Source: Jaapia argillacea MUCL 33604
Lineage: Eukaryota; Basidiomycota; Agaricomycetes; Jaapiales; Jaapiaceae
Assembly: GCA_000697665.1 (NCBI GenBank)
Contig: KL197712.1
Span: 960,754 to 1,024,753 of the forward strand
Direction: 5' to 3'
DNA length: 64,000 nucleotides
Shown here one piece after another: positions 22,893 through 35,300 of this stretch. How positions within the stretch are numbered: position 1 is the stretch's first letter; every line of letters begins with the position of its first letter. The notes under the pieces are model-generated. The model saw only the letters and a list, made by a program, of their open reading frames with translations, did no database searches and was not told the DNA's origin. The position numbers were made by a program, and so were the translations under genes.

Positions 22893-23583
22893 ATCGAGAC
22901 ACTTCGCTACCACGGCAGCGTCTCTTTGGGACCTTGGAAGGGGAGGAGGGGGTTGGATATTCGTGACTTGCACATGCTTAGTACCTTATTCATTGGAGTA
23001 CCTGTGGTTTCTGGATATGACATAACTGAACGAACTTGCCCGAACGAAAAGATGCGGGCCCACGCCAGATGTCTCCCATTGAGGAGATACCTGGCTGATT
23101 GTATTTGTTGTGGAGCGCGTTCGGTTCTCACTGGCAACGAGATGTCTGCTCGTTCACCATTCGATCTGGCAATGCATCCTGAGGGATCCATCGCAGGTGT
23201 TACAACTTACAAGGAAATTCTGGAACCACTACCACGCTACAGCTGGTGGTATCATGGAATGCACCTCGGGATTGATAAATATTGCTGCGCTCCTTGCACA
23301 CTGACACCGTCCAACTCCTCGCTATCCCTTGCTTCCGAAGAAAATCATCATTCTCTGCGTTTTGGTACTATCAAGATGAACAATAAGAATACGAAAGCGT
23401 TCCCAAGATACTCCCATGTTGTCGAACTGCGACGATAAAGCGAAAGGTTGGGCAAAGAAAGGCGGCGGATTGGTAGATAAGAATAAATGTAAAGAGCATC
23501 TGAAGCAGATGAAGATCGGGAAGCAAGCTATCTACAAGAACGAAAGTCGAAGGTGACATATCTTGGATGTAAAAGCAGGATAT
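22893..23583. other. Convergent intergenic region
   Basis: Lies between copy 4 (plus) and GH18 gene 1 (minus). The first 150 bp is duplicated flank. A 170-codon frame at 22926-23438 has no recognisable features and is not called. Confidence 0.4.
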
Positions 23584-24901
23584 TTACTCAGGAAAAGCTT
23601 CCGACCGAACGGTTTCGATCCAAGAAGCAGCAGCATCGGGGAACTCCCATACCATGACGCCAGCATCTAACGAGGGGAAGTCCAGGTGAGATAAGAATAG
23701 CGACCGTCGATCAACAATACGTACTCCAGCCTTGTTCAACTGCGTCCTCGACACAGCCTGCAAGGGTTGCGGCAGCAATGTAACCATTGTTCGCATCTGC
23801 GGTTGTGGCAGGTTTTCCGATGACGAGTTTATCAAGACTCACACCGTTTGCGGCAATCTGGAATAGAGCGGATTCGGGCCAGGTGGAGGAGGAGTTCGTG
23901 AGGAGACCTGAACAAGTTGTATACTCCGTTGTTCCCTCTGTTATCATCGATCAATCAAAGTAAAACGTAGATCGATTTCAGAGCAAACTCACGGTTGTAA
24001 AATTGAATGTTGTACTGTCGGTTGGGGCGAGGATATGAACAGAGTGCACGAAAAAGAAAAGGTTAATGAGACATACCCAGTCGATCATACTTCCCACTTC
24101 CTGATCCACGTAGAGGTAGCCTCCTCCAGTCCACATATTGGGAGAGAACCATGGGGCAACAGCTGGCACAAAAGGTTAATGAATAACTGAGATCAGCCAA
24201 ATCAAACTCACGGGCTTGGGTGAGGATGTAGTCGCCTTCTGGGAGCTGGTTCCTCAATTCGGTTGTGAAGCTGATGAGCCAAGCCTCAGCAGTTCCAGCA
24301 TCAAAAGCATCAAAATCCTAACAAAATGTTAAGTATCAATCAACAAATTGTTTCAAGTTGAAGGTCACTAACCTCATAGTCGACGTCCACACCGTCCAAA
24401 TCATATTCTATGACCCAAGCAGCCATGGTGTCTGCGGTGGTAATTGGGTCGGCACCAGACGTCGTGGGGACATCCGTGGAACCGAACAGAGATACGATAA
24501 GTTGGATTCCAGCTGCCGCATACTCCGACTTTATGGTCGCACGCTCCGTCGAGTTCAACTCTACCCATGCCTCTGCGTTGTCCCACGCCCCCTCGAGAAG
24601 GAGGAATGAAAGAGCACTTCGAGACATTAGCGGAGAGTCTCATGAAAAATGGAGCAATATAAGCCGTCACTCACAAAACATTGTAGCCTTCGACCTCAGA
24701 GACAGGAGGAGGGAAAGTACCCGAAACATACTTGTCACTGTAGATGACAAAGTGAGGGGCAGCAGGTGTTGCACGAGTCAAGATATCTCGAGCTTTGGTA
24801 GATAGCTCAGAGAATCCCTGGAGCGGGGCGGAGAGAACTCCAGCTGCCAAGCATACTGAGGCAGCCGCGAGGCGAGTTAAAGACCTGGCGGAGAAGAGCA
24901 T
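23584..24901 (-). CDS. Secreted GH18 endochitinase-like protein 1
   Basis: Seven exons (24901-24675, 24616-24373, 24317-24212, 24162-24077, 24014-23993, 23937-23725, 23666-23584) give 326 aa. A signal peptide is clear (RLAAASVCLAAGVLSA), followed by a probable propeptide, then HFVIYSDKYVSG, the QLIVSLFGSTDVPTT strand and the catalytic GH18 motif DLDGVDVDYE (DxxDxDxE with Glu as proton donor). Later WFSPNMWTGGGYLYVDQ, YNIQFYNREGTTEYTTC and VMVWEFPDAAASWI complete the TIM barrel. Expected role: hydrolysis of chitin or related N-acetylglucosamine polymers outside the cell or in the wall. No carbohydrate-binding module is seen. It is a tandem paralogue of the next gene, with introns in the same places. 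Confidence 0.88.
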
Positions 24902-25980
24902 GATGGCAGAGCGCTTGGACTAGTATCCTGAGTGGAGAGCCTGAGTAGACCTGAGGGGGTAAGGGCACAAACGTGGAGAATTTATAGGTGCGGGCGGGGG
25001 ATCGTACATAGCGCGAAGCAAATGGGACCATGAGGAGCAGCTAGGCAGACTCGCGACGACCGCATGGATAGGTCGACGCCGAAGTACAATGCCGAGTATA
25101 AATGTGGCCATATGCATTTTTGTTACAAAGATGTCCGGAGATTCTTTTATTTCCCCAAGTCAAGGGCTGCTGCGAGCATAGAGGAACACCGTTTCGTCGC
25201 ATGGCAGAGATATTCCGAGTGTGTGGCAAATGGGCATTGAATCCGGATACGGCTTCGGCGCGAGGTAATCGAAGGTATTGTTCGACGGGGAGGAGGGGGA
25301 GAACATACAGCGAGGTCCCTAAATGCAGGCTCGGAAGATCACCATGGCAATACTGGTGAGCGGGAGATAGCATTATTGTCCGGCCTCAGATGATTCGAGC
25401 CTTGTGCTTTCGCTTGCGGGATGTATAGCTGAGCTGAGCTGATTGCCCACGCAACCCAAATTATCTGATGACCCCGGAGGGCAAAGAAGCACATTGAGCG
25501 TTCGGTACACACGCGGCACGTCGGGTGAGAAGGAAGTTGACTAGCAAGAACGGTCTTGCAACAGGCGGCGCGTTCTCGCGTTCCACGCCTCCCAAGAGTG
25601 CCTGAAAGCGTCATTGAGAGACAACGTTCAAGGCTTGGGGGACAGAGACGCGACAGTGGTTCGAGCAACTGAGTGAGGTGGTTGGCACTGGCAAGTGTGT
25701 AGAAGTTGGTGACAAGTTCAAATTTGTGACAGACGGATGCGTGACGACCCAGCATAATGAGCCACAAGTACAGGTGTACAGACCGCAATAAATACTCCGT
25801 ATAAAATAGGATCGTAAAGACAGTGACTATCAACAGATATCTAGCATGCCAACCTGGGCATGTATAAAAGATGATGGAACCGTAGAGCGAGGAGGTCGTC
25901 AACCTGTCGACGAGCCGAATAAACGTAAGGGGCAAGGAAACCATGATCAATGGAGGGACGAGACTCCTCGGACGGGTACC
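24902..25980. other. Spacer between tandem GH18 genes
   Basis: About 1.1 kb holding the promoter of GH18 gene 1 and the 3' end of gene 2. No coding sequence supported. Confidence 0.4.
24981..24986 (-). promoter_or_regulatory. TATA box of GH18 gene 1
   Basis: TATAAA on the minus strand about 80 bp upstream of the ATG at 24901. Confidence 0.45.
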
Positions 25981-27331
25981 CTAATCGTCAACACATTGTT
26001 CACCAGGGAACGCGTCACCCCTGACCGTCTCGATCCAAGGCGATCCAGCATCAGGAAATTCCCAAACCATAACCCCAGCACCTATGAGCAATGAACATCA
26101 ATCAGGCGAAAAGTTGTCGCGAGATAAGAAAGAGTACACACTCCAGCCCTTCTGGACAGCCTGGTCTACACAATCGGCAAGCGTATCTGGGTCGACATAT
26201 CCGTTACTCGCAGCCGTCTGGGTAGCGGGCTTGCCGATGACAAGCTTGTTGAGAGGCACGCCGTTTGCGGCGATTTCGAATATCGAGGATTCTGGCCACG
26301 TCGACGACGAATTGGTGAGAAGGCCGGAACACGTCGTGTACTCCGTCGATCCCTCTAATGTTAGAAGGAGAGGGGTCAGCTGAGAACGAGAAAATCAACC
26401 GAAGACTTACGATTGTAGAATTGAACATTATACTGTTTACACACACGAATGAGCTCCATAGGAAACGAAGTGGGGTCGATCAAATTAAAATGAACTCACC
26501 CAATCAATCATACTACCAACTTTCTGATCCACGAGTAGGTATCCTCCTCCACCCCACACTTTGGGAGAGAACCAGGGGGCAACAGCTGGTGAGGAGGCGG
26601 AATAAGACTGTGAGGGAACGCTGGTAGATAGGAGAAACTCACGAGCATGGGTAATGATGAACTGCCCGGAAGGGAGATGATTCCTTAGTTCCGTCGTGAA
26701 ACTAATGATCCATTGTTCGGCTGCGCCAGTGGCTGCGTCAAAGGCATCAAAGTCCTGGTTCATTAAAATCAGATCCACGCCACGGAAGCGACGCGCGATG
26801 AACCCTCACTTCATAATCAACGTCCACTCCATCCAGATCATATTTCTTCACCCAAGCTGCCATTGTAGAAGCTGTCGCAACGGGATCTGCCCCGCTCGTA
26901 GTCGGCGCGTCGGTGGAACCAAATAGGGAGACGATCAACTTGATTCCGGCCGCATCATATTCCGCTTTGACTGCCTTCCTCTCTGCAGCACTCAAAGTGG
27001 TCCATTCTTGGGCCTTGTCCCAAGCTCCTTCGAGCATTAGAAAAGAAAGGGAGCTAAAATGGAGTGGATGTCAAGAGGAAATTAATGACGACGGAGATCG
27101 CCCTTACAATACATTGTATCCTTGGATGTCAGAGGCATTTGGTGCACCATTCACACCAGAGATATACTTGTCGCTGTAAATGAGAAAGTGTGGTTCGGAA
27201 ATCGTGGAGTTCGCTAAGATCTCCCGAGCGGTGATGGATAACCCAGTGTGGGGGATCGGGGCCGCGAGGCTCCTCCCAGAGAGGATCGAGACAGTGATGA
27301 ACCAAATGAAAGAAATGATTGAGAGAAGCAT
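25981..27331 (-). CDS. Secreted GH18 endochitinase-like protein 2
   Basis: Seven exons (27331-27108, 27053-26810, 26754-26643, 26585-26500, 26432-26411, 26354-26142, 26081-25981) give 333 aa. Signal peptide MLLSIISFIWFITVSILSG, then PHFLIYSDKYISG, IKLIVSLFGSTDAPTT and the catalytic DLDGVDVDYE, then FSPKVWGGGGYLLVDQ, YNVQFYN and GVMVWEFPDAGSPWI. Exons 2, 5 and 6 have exactly the same lengths as in gene 1 (244, 22 and 213 nt), so the pair is a tandem duplication. An ATG at 27331 is chosen because it opens the signal peptide. Function as for gene 1; the copies differ mainly in the signal and C-terminal regions. Confidence 0.88.
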
Positions 27332-30203
27332 CTTGAGCCGGCTCAAGGAGGACAAGTGGATGGAGAAGAATTACGGGGAGAAGAACTGGATGACTTGTAG
27401 CGTTACGATGCAAGCGCATGATACCCGCCATTTATGCAGGCTGTTGGGACAAAGACATAAAGGTCAGTGAAGTTGAGGCCACAACGAACAGTGGGGCGGA
27501 CGTACGCATGGACGTCTGGGCGTCGAGCCATCATATGTAGCGGAAGTGTGGACCTTCTCGACCCGCCGATGGACAAAGACATCTGAAATCTCTTTGTGGA
27601 CTCGCGACTTGAGTGGCAATCATATCCGACACATCCCGAAACCACTTCATGGTGAAAGAATCCTCTCCCAAGATTAGCTTTGTTGAAGATACAAGCTTCT
27701 TGAGCTTCCATCATGTAGGTTGAAGAGACAAAGCTCGGACGACTTCATCGGTCCAGACTTAGTGCATCAGGATACCAAAGCGTTTGAATTTGAGGGGCAC
27801 AAGGGGGGACGATGAAGATCAGGAATCCAGGAGGCATAAGATTAGGTCGTGAAAGGAACGCGGAGACGCCACGATGGACGGAGCCACGTGCACGAGGCGA
27901 GAGGAAACACAAACATAGGCATCGCGAAAGCCTTAACGACAAGCTTTCGCAACGAGGAGAACTTCCAGTTGGCCGTTGTTTAAACATGGGCTAAGACCTC
28001 CGACACGGTGGCAAGCAGCAGCAGGCGATTGAGGCCGACAGTTATGAACGGGTCCTGAGTGACCCTAAACCCTCACTAAACAATAGCCAATTGATGATTA
28101 GATAGGGCGAGAAATCAAAAATAGTGCAGTAGATTGGCGCAGGAGTCCCCGTCGACAACTCGAAGCTGGGCGATGAGTGGCATAAGTCAATGGTATTTAC
28201 CGTACGTCGGAGCTGAAGCACCGGAGAAGAAGGGATCAATTCTCGGACAGGCGCTCGCGTGGCACTGGTTCGCCACGCGACCATCCTTGTTCCATATTGG
28301 AGGACTCTGCTGCTGCCAAACCCCCCTGCAGCCTCACTCTAACCTAATGCCTCCTCAATCAAACATTTGAAGCATAGTTGTTCATCTGGTGGTATTGATC
28401 CAGAAGTCAAGTTGGCAGAGCCAAGTTGACACACCTCTGCGCCCGCCACGCACATCAATAGGAGGGCCTTCGGGAAGTGCCAAGTGACGAGCTGTACCTA
28501 TGCCCTCACTCGACTATTCGCTCAAGTTTTAGGAACCCACCTTCGAAATGGTCCACGCGTACGTTTGTTCTCGCGATGTTCCCACTACAGGGCTTGTAGG
28601 TTCACACAACGTTTTCTAGTTTTACTCAACCAAATCCTCGAAGCTGTAGTAATATATTGATCCAGGACAACCCTTCCTCCGCAGGTGCCGTTATACAGCA
28701 CGCAATGCAGTTCATTACGCAAAAATGGTCACGATTCAACATTTACCCCCGCACTGTGAGTCGCACAATTACAGGCAATCCAGGGGGAATTCAATCGCTT
28801 GCGCCCCAATGCTGCACAAATAGCCACCACGTTAGCTCCAGGTACGCTTTTACGTCCCCAAAGCTTTCAAACCTTATAGAATTGACTCGACAGGCTATGC
28901 CTTATCCTCGCCTTGATTGTTCTCCATGAATAGATTGTCTCGACTCCGGCATCGTCGCACTATTTCTCAGCGTTTGCCGATGGAGCCTCGAGGTTCCGAC
29001 GTTTTATGAGCTAACCAGTCCTGGCTTTGCGGAGAGAGAATGGAGCAATATGCACGGGCGACTCATTAGCCCAAGGAAGCAACAAACACCCTTGACATCA
29101 TTCGTTCCAGGGAGAGAAAGATTGGGAGCATCATTGACGGGATCGGAGCTGCTCGTGTGATGTGGGCATGGTTCTTTCCTGCTGGCCGCCTACCACTTAT
29201 GGGACCGAACCTGCAGTTCGTCCTGGTTCGCTTCCCAAAGCCGTAAACTCACTTTGGGTTCTGCCAGGGATGTGTCAATCTATGTCGCTTCTAGTGATCG
29301 AAGGCGCTTAACCTTCACCATAGACGCCTTCGCCGTTCGGTCGTTTCACAGCGGAACACGAGGTTGACCGGTATCTCCTTATACCACTGCCTCGAGGCTG
29401 ATGAGATGGGATATCCGCATGACTTAGGGCACAATTGTACAGGTATTCCGACCTTCGTCCTTATCGGCATCTCGCCCTCATGCTTATCGTTTTCCGTCCA
29501 AACTGCCAATCGATCGCTCTGTCATGGAAGGATGCACAACACAGATAGGACAGTACAACACGCAACTAAGATAATACAGCCAACCATGGAGAGGGACACA
29601 TAAAGAAGTATTCCTCACTCGTAAAGTAAAATCCGAGCCAAAATCCAGGCAGCACCGAAGAAGTGAGACAAATTGCTACAACAGCACATGCATCGAAAGG
29701 GGGAGGGGGTTACAAAGGGGTACAAGGGTTGTCCGTAAAAAAATCCAAAGAGTTCAAAGTCTGGATGGATCTAAAGTGTTTGAAGTTGGTTTGAAGTGTC
29801 CAAAAAGTTTCTAAGAGTCCAAACAGTCCATAGGTGGCGCATGAGGTGTGTTTTGTCGTTTCATGAAGGTGTCGCGCATTTCCTATTCAAAACAAACCAA
29901 GTGAAAGTTCTGCGGGAACCGTTAACGTTGCTTCAGATGGATAGCACACAGCATACTCACCACAGTACAATTGAGGGCGGCTTGTTCCAACAACGCCAAC
30001 AAAAGTAATGTGTTCTTGACCAGGAATGTGAAAGGACGGGGTCGTAGGCTGCCTGTAATCCGGGTTATCCGTTGAGCTGTCATGTCTTTGAGTATGGGAC
30101 AGTAAACCAGGAGGGACATATCGAGCTCACGAATTAGCCGCTTCGTTCTAGTCCATATCGACGATGTTTCGACGGTATCTGTGATTGCGGTGATTCAGCT
30201 TCG
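27332..30203. other. Gene-poor region
   Basis: About 2.9 kb without a supportable gene. A frame at 28950-29157 (LTSPGFAEREWSNMHGRLIS) has a weak look of transposase-derived sequence. From 29690 to 29830 there is purine-rich sequence with repeated TTCAAAGT, GTCCAAA and GAGTCCAAA words. No terminal inverted repeats were found by eye. Confidence 0.4.
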
Positions 30204-30546
30204 TCAATCGAGCACAAGCCCTCCCAGAACATACGGCGCGGATGGTTTGGGGCTTGGAACGGATGAAGGCTTGCTGCTAGGGAAAGCAGAGGGAGAGGCA
30301 CTTCGCTTCGCAACTACCCAATGAAATCAGTTGCTGTAATCGAGTATTCGAGATGCATATCAACTCGGACGTACGCTGAACAGGAGTGGCTTCGTATTTC
30401 TCCAAAAATCCGGGCAAAACGCGGACAAACTTAGGTGGTAATGGGGGTTGGCCTCGGGCAATACGCTGCGCATTGGTCTCCCTCTGTCCCAAAGGGACCG
30501 CAGAGACTGCAGCAACGCAAACAGCAAGAACGTAGAAGAATTTCAT
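30204..30546 (-). CDS. Short secreted protein with LPPLPP leader, lacking the core domain
   Basis: Two exons (30546-30375, 30313-30204) give 93 aa. A strong signal peptide (MKFFYVLAVCVAAVSA) is followed by RETNAQRIARGQPPLPPKF, a leader motif found in many secreted Agaricomycete proteins and in the next gene, and then a Ser/Pro tail (SPSAFPSSKPSSVPSPKP). The GRIxV...LGFV domain of the longer relatives is absent. It may be a genuine short form or the remaining 5' part of a longer gene. No function known. Confidence 0.55.
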
Positions 30547-31115
30547 GAGGTCGTCGTAGAGAGGGCGTGAATGGAGGAAGGGGGACGGCGGATCGGAGGG
30601 TGGGGGGGTAGATTGTATCATCTCCAATTCCGTCAGCTTAAATCGTGAGCCCAAAGCCTCGTATCTCGGCCTCTAGCTCCGTTCGCAGCCCTTTCCATCT
30701 CGTACCAATCTCGTACTGCTCGGAGGTCTAAACCCGGGTGGGATGCACAGCTCGAAAGAGACTGGTGGTTTGAGCGTAAAGGACCGTGCACCTGCTGACC
30801 ACAGGTCGGAAGCAATTCAGGAACAAGCGCTTACCAACACCAGCTAATCTTATCATCCAGTTATCGTGCGTGGCTTCACGGATGGCCTCGAACTCGCGAA
30901 CTGTTCTCAAACCGAGCCCAACCGCAATGACGTTACCTGGAAATCCTTGATCCGGCTGGTGACTTGCAAGGGAGAAGCACAAAATATGGGCTCTACAGTG
31001 AAATAAGCGTCCTAACTCTGAGGTACATGAAAATGGAATCAAACGCGTCCGTAGAACAATCGCGTATTTGGCGAGAAATAGTCCGATACTGTTCATCGTT
31101 CGTACAACATACTGT
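30547..31115. other. Spacer between two secreted-protein genes
   Basis: About 570 bp with the promoter of the short gene and the 3' end of the long one. Nothing else supported. Confidence 0.35.
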
Positions 31116-32321
31116 TCAATTCGGAACGAAAACGAAATTCTGTGAGAAAGAAGCGCAGGGTGGCTTCAATGACTGCAACGAGGCTGAAACGAGGACAGAT
31201 AACTCACGACAGCCTGGGCAGTGTACCCCGAGTTTTGAGACACGAAGTTCTGGATATCGCCGACTAAAGACGTGATATTCTTCTCAACGACGTACGCCGG
31301 TACCGCTTCCACCAGAGTGGAGCTAGCATCCGGATTCGCCCATTGAACTAGCGCGTGCATAAAAATACGTGTCAACAGAGAATCCTCTTCACAATAAAGA
31401 CACGAGCCAGGCACCTGAGAGCAGATTTGTGGCCGGGTCAAGTTTCCAGATAGTAGTCTCGTAAACCGACGTGGATTCCAACCTCTTCAAAGCCCTGGCA
31501 TACACTGAACCTGAAATAGATAGTCAAACAAAAGCCGTACTGAAAATAATGAGGACACTCACTCTGCGGAACAAGCGTTAAGGAAAGTTCACTACAATGC
31601 GAAAAGATTAAGAGATATTCCCAGATAACGTCCAACAGACACTTACTTGCTATCCTCCGACCCAGGGATGAACGTTCCCGGGGCTGCAATGGTAGCACCA
31701 AGGAATACTGGAACGGCGGCATCTTCAATATTCTGCGAAATGAAAGGCATAAACAAATTGGAGGCCCGCGTGAAAGCGAGGCTTTACCGTGGCAGCTATG
31801 TCGGTGAGACCACCAGTGGTCGTTATCTTGACTTGCAAATCATACTCTGAACCCAATCCGTTCAACGACGCACTAGGGACGAACGTTGATGGATCAGCCT
31901 CTGCCAGACAGGCAATGAGGAAGCTGCTCACACGTTGCTACTACTGACGAAGCCCAGGGAAAGATTGTCCAGGGAGCGAACCAAGATGCGGCCTGCATAC
32001 CTGTGTAAGTTGACAAATGAATGAGCGAAAAGCAACCGATAATAGGGTAAGAAAGACTAACGTGGCCGGTGTAGAAGACGGGGCAGCTCTCACAGCCGCT
32101 ACGGAGGTATGTTGGCGAACCCTTTCTTCATATGATGGATTCACGCTGGACTTACCAGATGCAGGAGTAGGGGTATAGGCCTCCTCGCGACCGGGATGCA
32201 AACGACGGAATGTGGGAGGCAATGGGGGGAGCCCTCGAGCAAGCCGCTCACCATTGGTTTCTCGAACAGGAGAAGCGACAACTCCTACAAGCAGAAGAAA
32301 CAAGACAGCAATAACCTGCAT
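31116..32321 (-). CDS. Secreted protein of the LPPLPP / GRIxV-LGFV family
   Basis: Nine exons (32321-32156, 32098-32062, 32000-31934, 31898-31788, 31732-31647, 31591-31563, 31510-31415, 31347-31208, 31139-31116) give 251 aa. Signal peptide MQVIAVLFLLLVGVVAS, then RETNGERLARGLPPLPPTF, a short linker, and a domain starting YAGRILVRSLDNLSLGFVSS, continuing with VPVFLGATIAAPGTFIPGSE and WKLDPATNLL and ending with a hydrophobic strand. This is an unnamed fungal secreted family, lineage-expanded in Agaricomycetes; I know no function. The final exon of eight codons (NFVFVPN) parallels that of the homologue at 41895-42981. Confidence 0.68.
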
Positions 32322-32370
32322 CTTGTGTTCCGTTTGAAAGGTTAGCGGCGTCAGCGGAGGAGAGGATGGA

Positions 32371-32377
32371 CTTTATA
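32371..32377 (-). promoter_or_regulatory. TATA box of the long secreted-protein gene
   Basis: TATAAAG on the minus strand 50 bp upstream of the ATG at 32321. Confidence 0.5.
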
Positions 32378-35300
32378 TGAGACTGCAGCCTGTCCCAGGT
32401 CGAACGTTGTCGACAAACCTACCTAAGAATACACTGCGAGCAGCGACTGGACCGAATTGCAAATGAATGCTCCACCGAGGCATACCTGGTGTTCTTGCCG
32501 ATTGCGAGAAGGAGGTGACACCTTGCAAGAACCACTCAAAGGTTGGTACGCAGCGTCATGGATGCCCTAGTAATAGTACCGTGCCTGATGAACGTATGTC
32601 GGATATGGGATGCCGAGGACATACGTCAACCTCATGGTGATCGGGGAGCAGCGATATCGAGCAAGACGCTCTATTTCTACAGCAACTCGTGCGTTCTGCT
32701 GTTGTGCACAGTGAGTGGAGGATTCCTCGAACAGGGAAGTGGATCCGACCATTGGGGCCGATCTAACGTTTAGCCCAAAGGTTGAGGGATAGCCTTGGCC
32801 GCGTTGGGGAGATTGGAAACGGGGTCAGCACCATGTTTCCGGACGTCGAAGTTATCGACTATGGAAGAACCAGGAAACGCCAGAGTAACATCACAGTCAG
32901 AAAATGGGGTGCATAACGGGGCGTTATATGCCTGTTCGGTGATAATCTAGGAGTTCTGGAGGTCGATGGGCATATCAGCAGCATGGAAGATACAAAATAC
33001 GTGATTTTTCGTACCACTGGAGGACCACCGGAGGATAAGAAGCCGATCTACGGTCCTGACGCAGAGCATGTAAAATTATTCGGGTGAGCTGCTACCATCA
33101 AGGTTGACCGACACCAAGGAAAGGCATGGCACCAAAAGTTGCAAAACATACACAGCGACGAGATGGCTGTTGTCAGTGTAGACAGCGAACCCAGCTTGTG
33201 CACAGCTAAGTTTGGAGACATCAAAGACTTTCGCAGAAGCTCACAAGCTCGGAAGCGCAGGTTGGGAAGTGCACGGGCAAGGACGACACGAAGGAAGGAA
33301 GCGAGTTGCATCAGCGCGCATCAAAGTCTGAGAACCGGACCGGCGTCCATAGAACTTCTCGAAGTTTCAGTCAGGTACGGGTGGCTCTGGACGGCAAATG
33401 ACTCCGCAGGATGAATTGAAGACGTTGAAAGGAGAAAAAGACGACGATGATGATCAAGCGGTCGCTGCGGAGCATCCTTTAGCGCCGACTGCCAGACTCC
33501 TGGATGATGATGGTTTGAATGCGAAAGCCCCAGGTGACACTTCCACACGATCCATGTTGGCCATTGCTTGTCCAATCACGGCTAACCACACAAAGTCTTG
33601 CATGCGATGCGACAAATTTGACCAGACCGACATCACAACTGGACGAAAGTTCCAGTGAGGAACATCACGACTGGAGGTGATGATGAAGAGACGCAAGTTC
33701 GGTCTCGGTCTCGGAAGCATCAGCAATCAGAATGCTTGGGAGCAAGACCCCTCCTGTGGAATACACACCGAGGCTTCTGGAGCGTGGAACGGTGGGAATG
33801 GATCGGGGAGGCCTTGCGTGAATTTCTTGCTATTCTCCTCGCATCGTTGATCGCTGGGAAGTGAACCAACCAAGCCGCTACCAAAATACCAGAGAAGGGT
33901 AGCAGTGAATCGATGTGAACACACTTCCCCATCAATGGGTCTATATATACTGGAAAAATTTTGTCATGGAACTCACCGAAACCCCCCACCCAAGCTTTAG
34001 CTTCAGGCCCCATTTCACGTTTGTATATTCATAGCTATCTCAGAGATGCAGCGTGTTGTTGGTGCAGTGGCTAGATGACTGCGGTTTAGTGCTTGGCGGT
34101 CGCGGAAAGTCTCAAACTGCGAGGGATGAGATCATCAGAGCATAGATAGGAATCGAGTTGAACCAAGCAGAAAACGTGGGCAAATCAAGGTCACGTGGTC
34201 ATAGTAGATGGGGGGAGAGCATCGATAACATTCTCAACGATTTCTTACAAACCGTTACATGCAACATAAACCATGGTGATGCTTCTGTGAACGCTACTGG
34301 TGCAGCATGCAAGGTCAAATTCCTTTGATTATGAAGATGAGAAACCAGGAGAAAGTCTCCGGAACGAGTTGGGCGGGTCTAATTACTATCGTGGAGTCTC
34401 CAAGCCTCGGGGGACAAGTTGGTACTTAGGAGAATGAGGAGGAAGTAGTGAAATCATACCACCGTGTGGCGGAAGCATTGAAACCATGATAATCCACGTT
34501 CGTTGGGGTACGAGGTGAGTGGACTTGAAACTGAAAGTACTGAGTGGAGCTAAGTCGTCACAGACCAAGTGGTGAGATGGAAATCTCGCTCGAGCAGGCA
34601 AGGCAGATAACTGGCGAGTTCGATGACAACGTTGTTGGATGCGACGCGCAGAGGACCCACATCGCCTGTGACTTGTTCGCAAAATCGTGTGGTAGGTATC
34701 GCCGAGGTGCGGGAACGTGACGAGAACCGAGGTCGTTGTGAAGCGAAAGGATCGGAATTTTGGACAAGCAGGAGTGATCCCAAAGCCACCATGCGAACAG
34801 AACACCTTCGGGACGCGATAGAGGTCCGACCGTTCCAATCCGAATGAAGGACATAGATAGATTGTTGGCGTGGAGTTCGGTTCAAACTACCCAAGACCCA
34901 AGGGATGGCCAGTCGCTGAATAAGATCAACGTCGATTGATAGGGTAGGGCTGGATCCATAGCTTGTGGATGATAATCTCGGACACCAAAATTTATCGCTG
35001 TGAATAGTTTGGGGTGAGCGACATCGTAATCGAAGGCGTAAGGGCTTACCACCGTGGGACTCTGCTTGGTGAAACGGCCTGGAACGAACCGAGCAAGTAA
35101 TCTTAGGTGGGTGTCCTTCCAGCTGTGCATCGGCTTCAACCCTACTTCACACACCCATCGCTTTGAAACGTCCGCTTGGGTGACTTGTTATGCTGCGCGC
35201 CCAGTCACGGTGAATGCCCATAGCAGGCAGAGAGCGGTAATATGCAAGGAATAGATTTCATTGACAAGCACGGATGACCAGAAACACGAATATGTACAAG

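Larger units (their letters stand above)
19270..23045 (+). repeat. Tandem segmental duplication carrying copies 3 and 4
   Basis: Two head-to-tail units of roughly 1.8-2.0 kb. Coding exons, introns and about 150-200 bp of 3' flank correspond, and the start contexts are alike (GAATCCCCATGG). Unit ends are approximate. Confidence 0.6.

Noticed and set aside
22926-23438. 170-codon frame downstream of copy 4
   Set aside because: It starts inside the duplicated 3' flank and has no family resemblance, splice pattern or biased composition.
28950-29157. Frame resembling a transposase fragment (EREWSNMHGRLIS)
   Set aside because: Only a few residues recall hAT or similar elements, with no second conserved block or terminal repeats.
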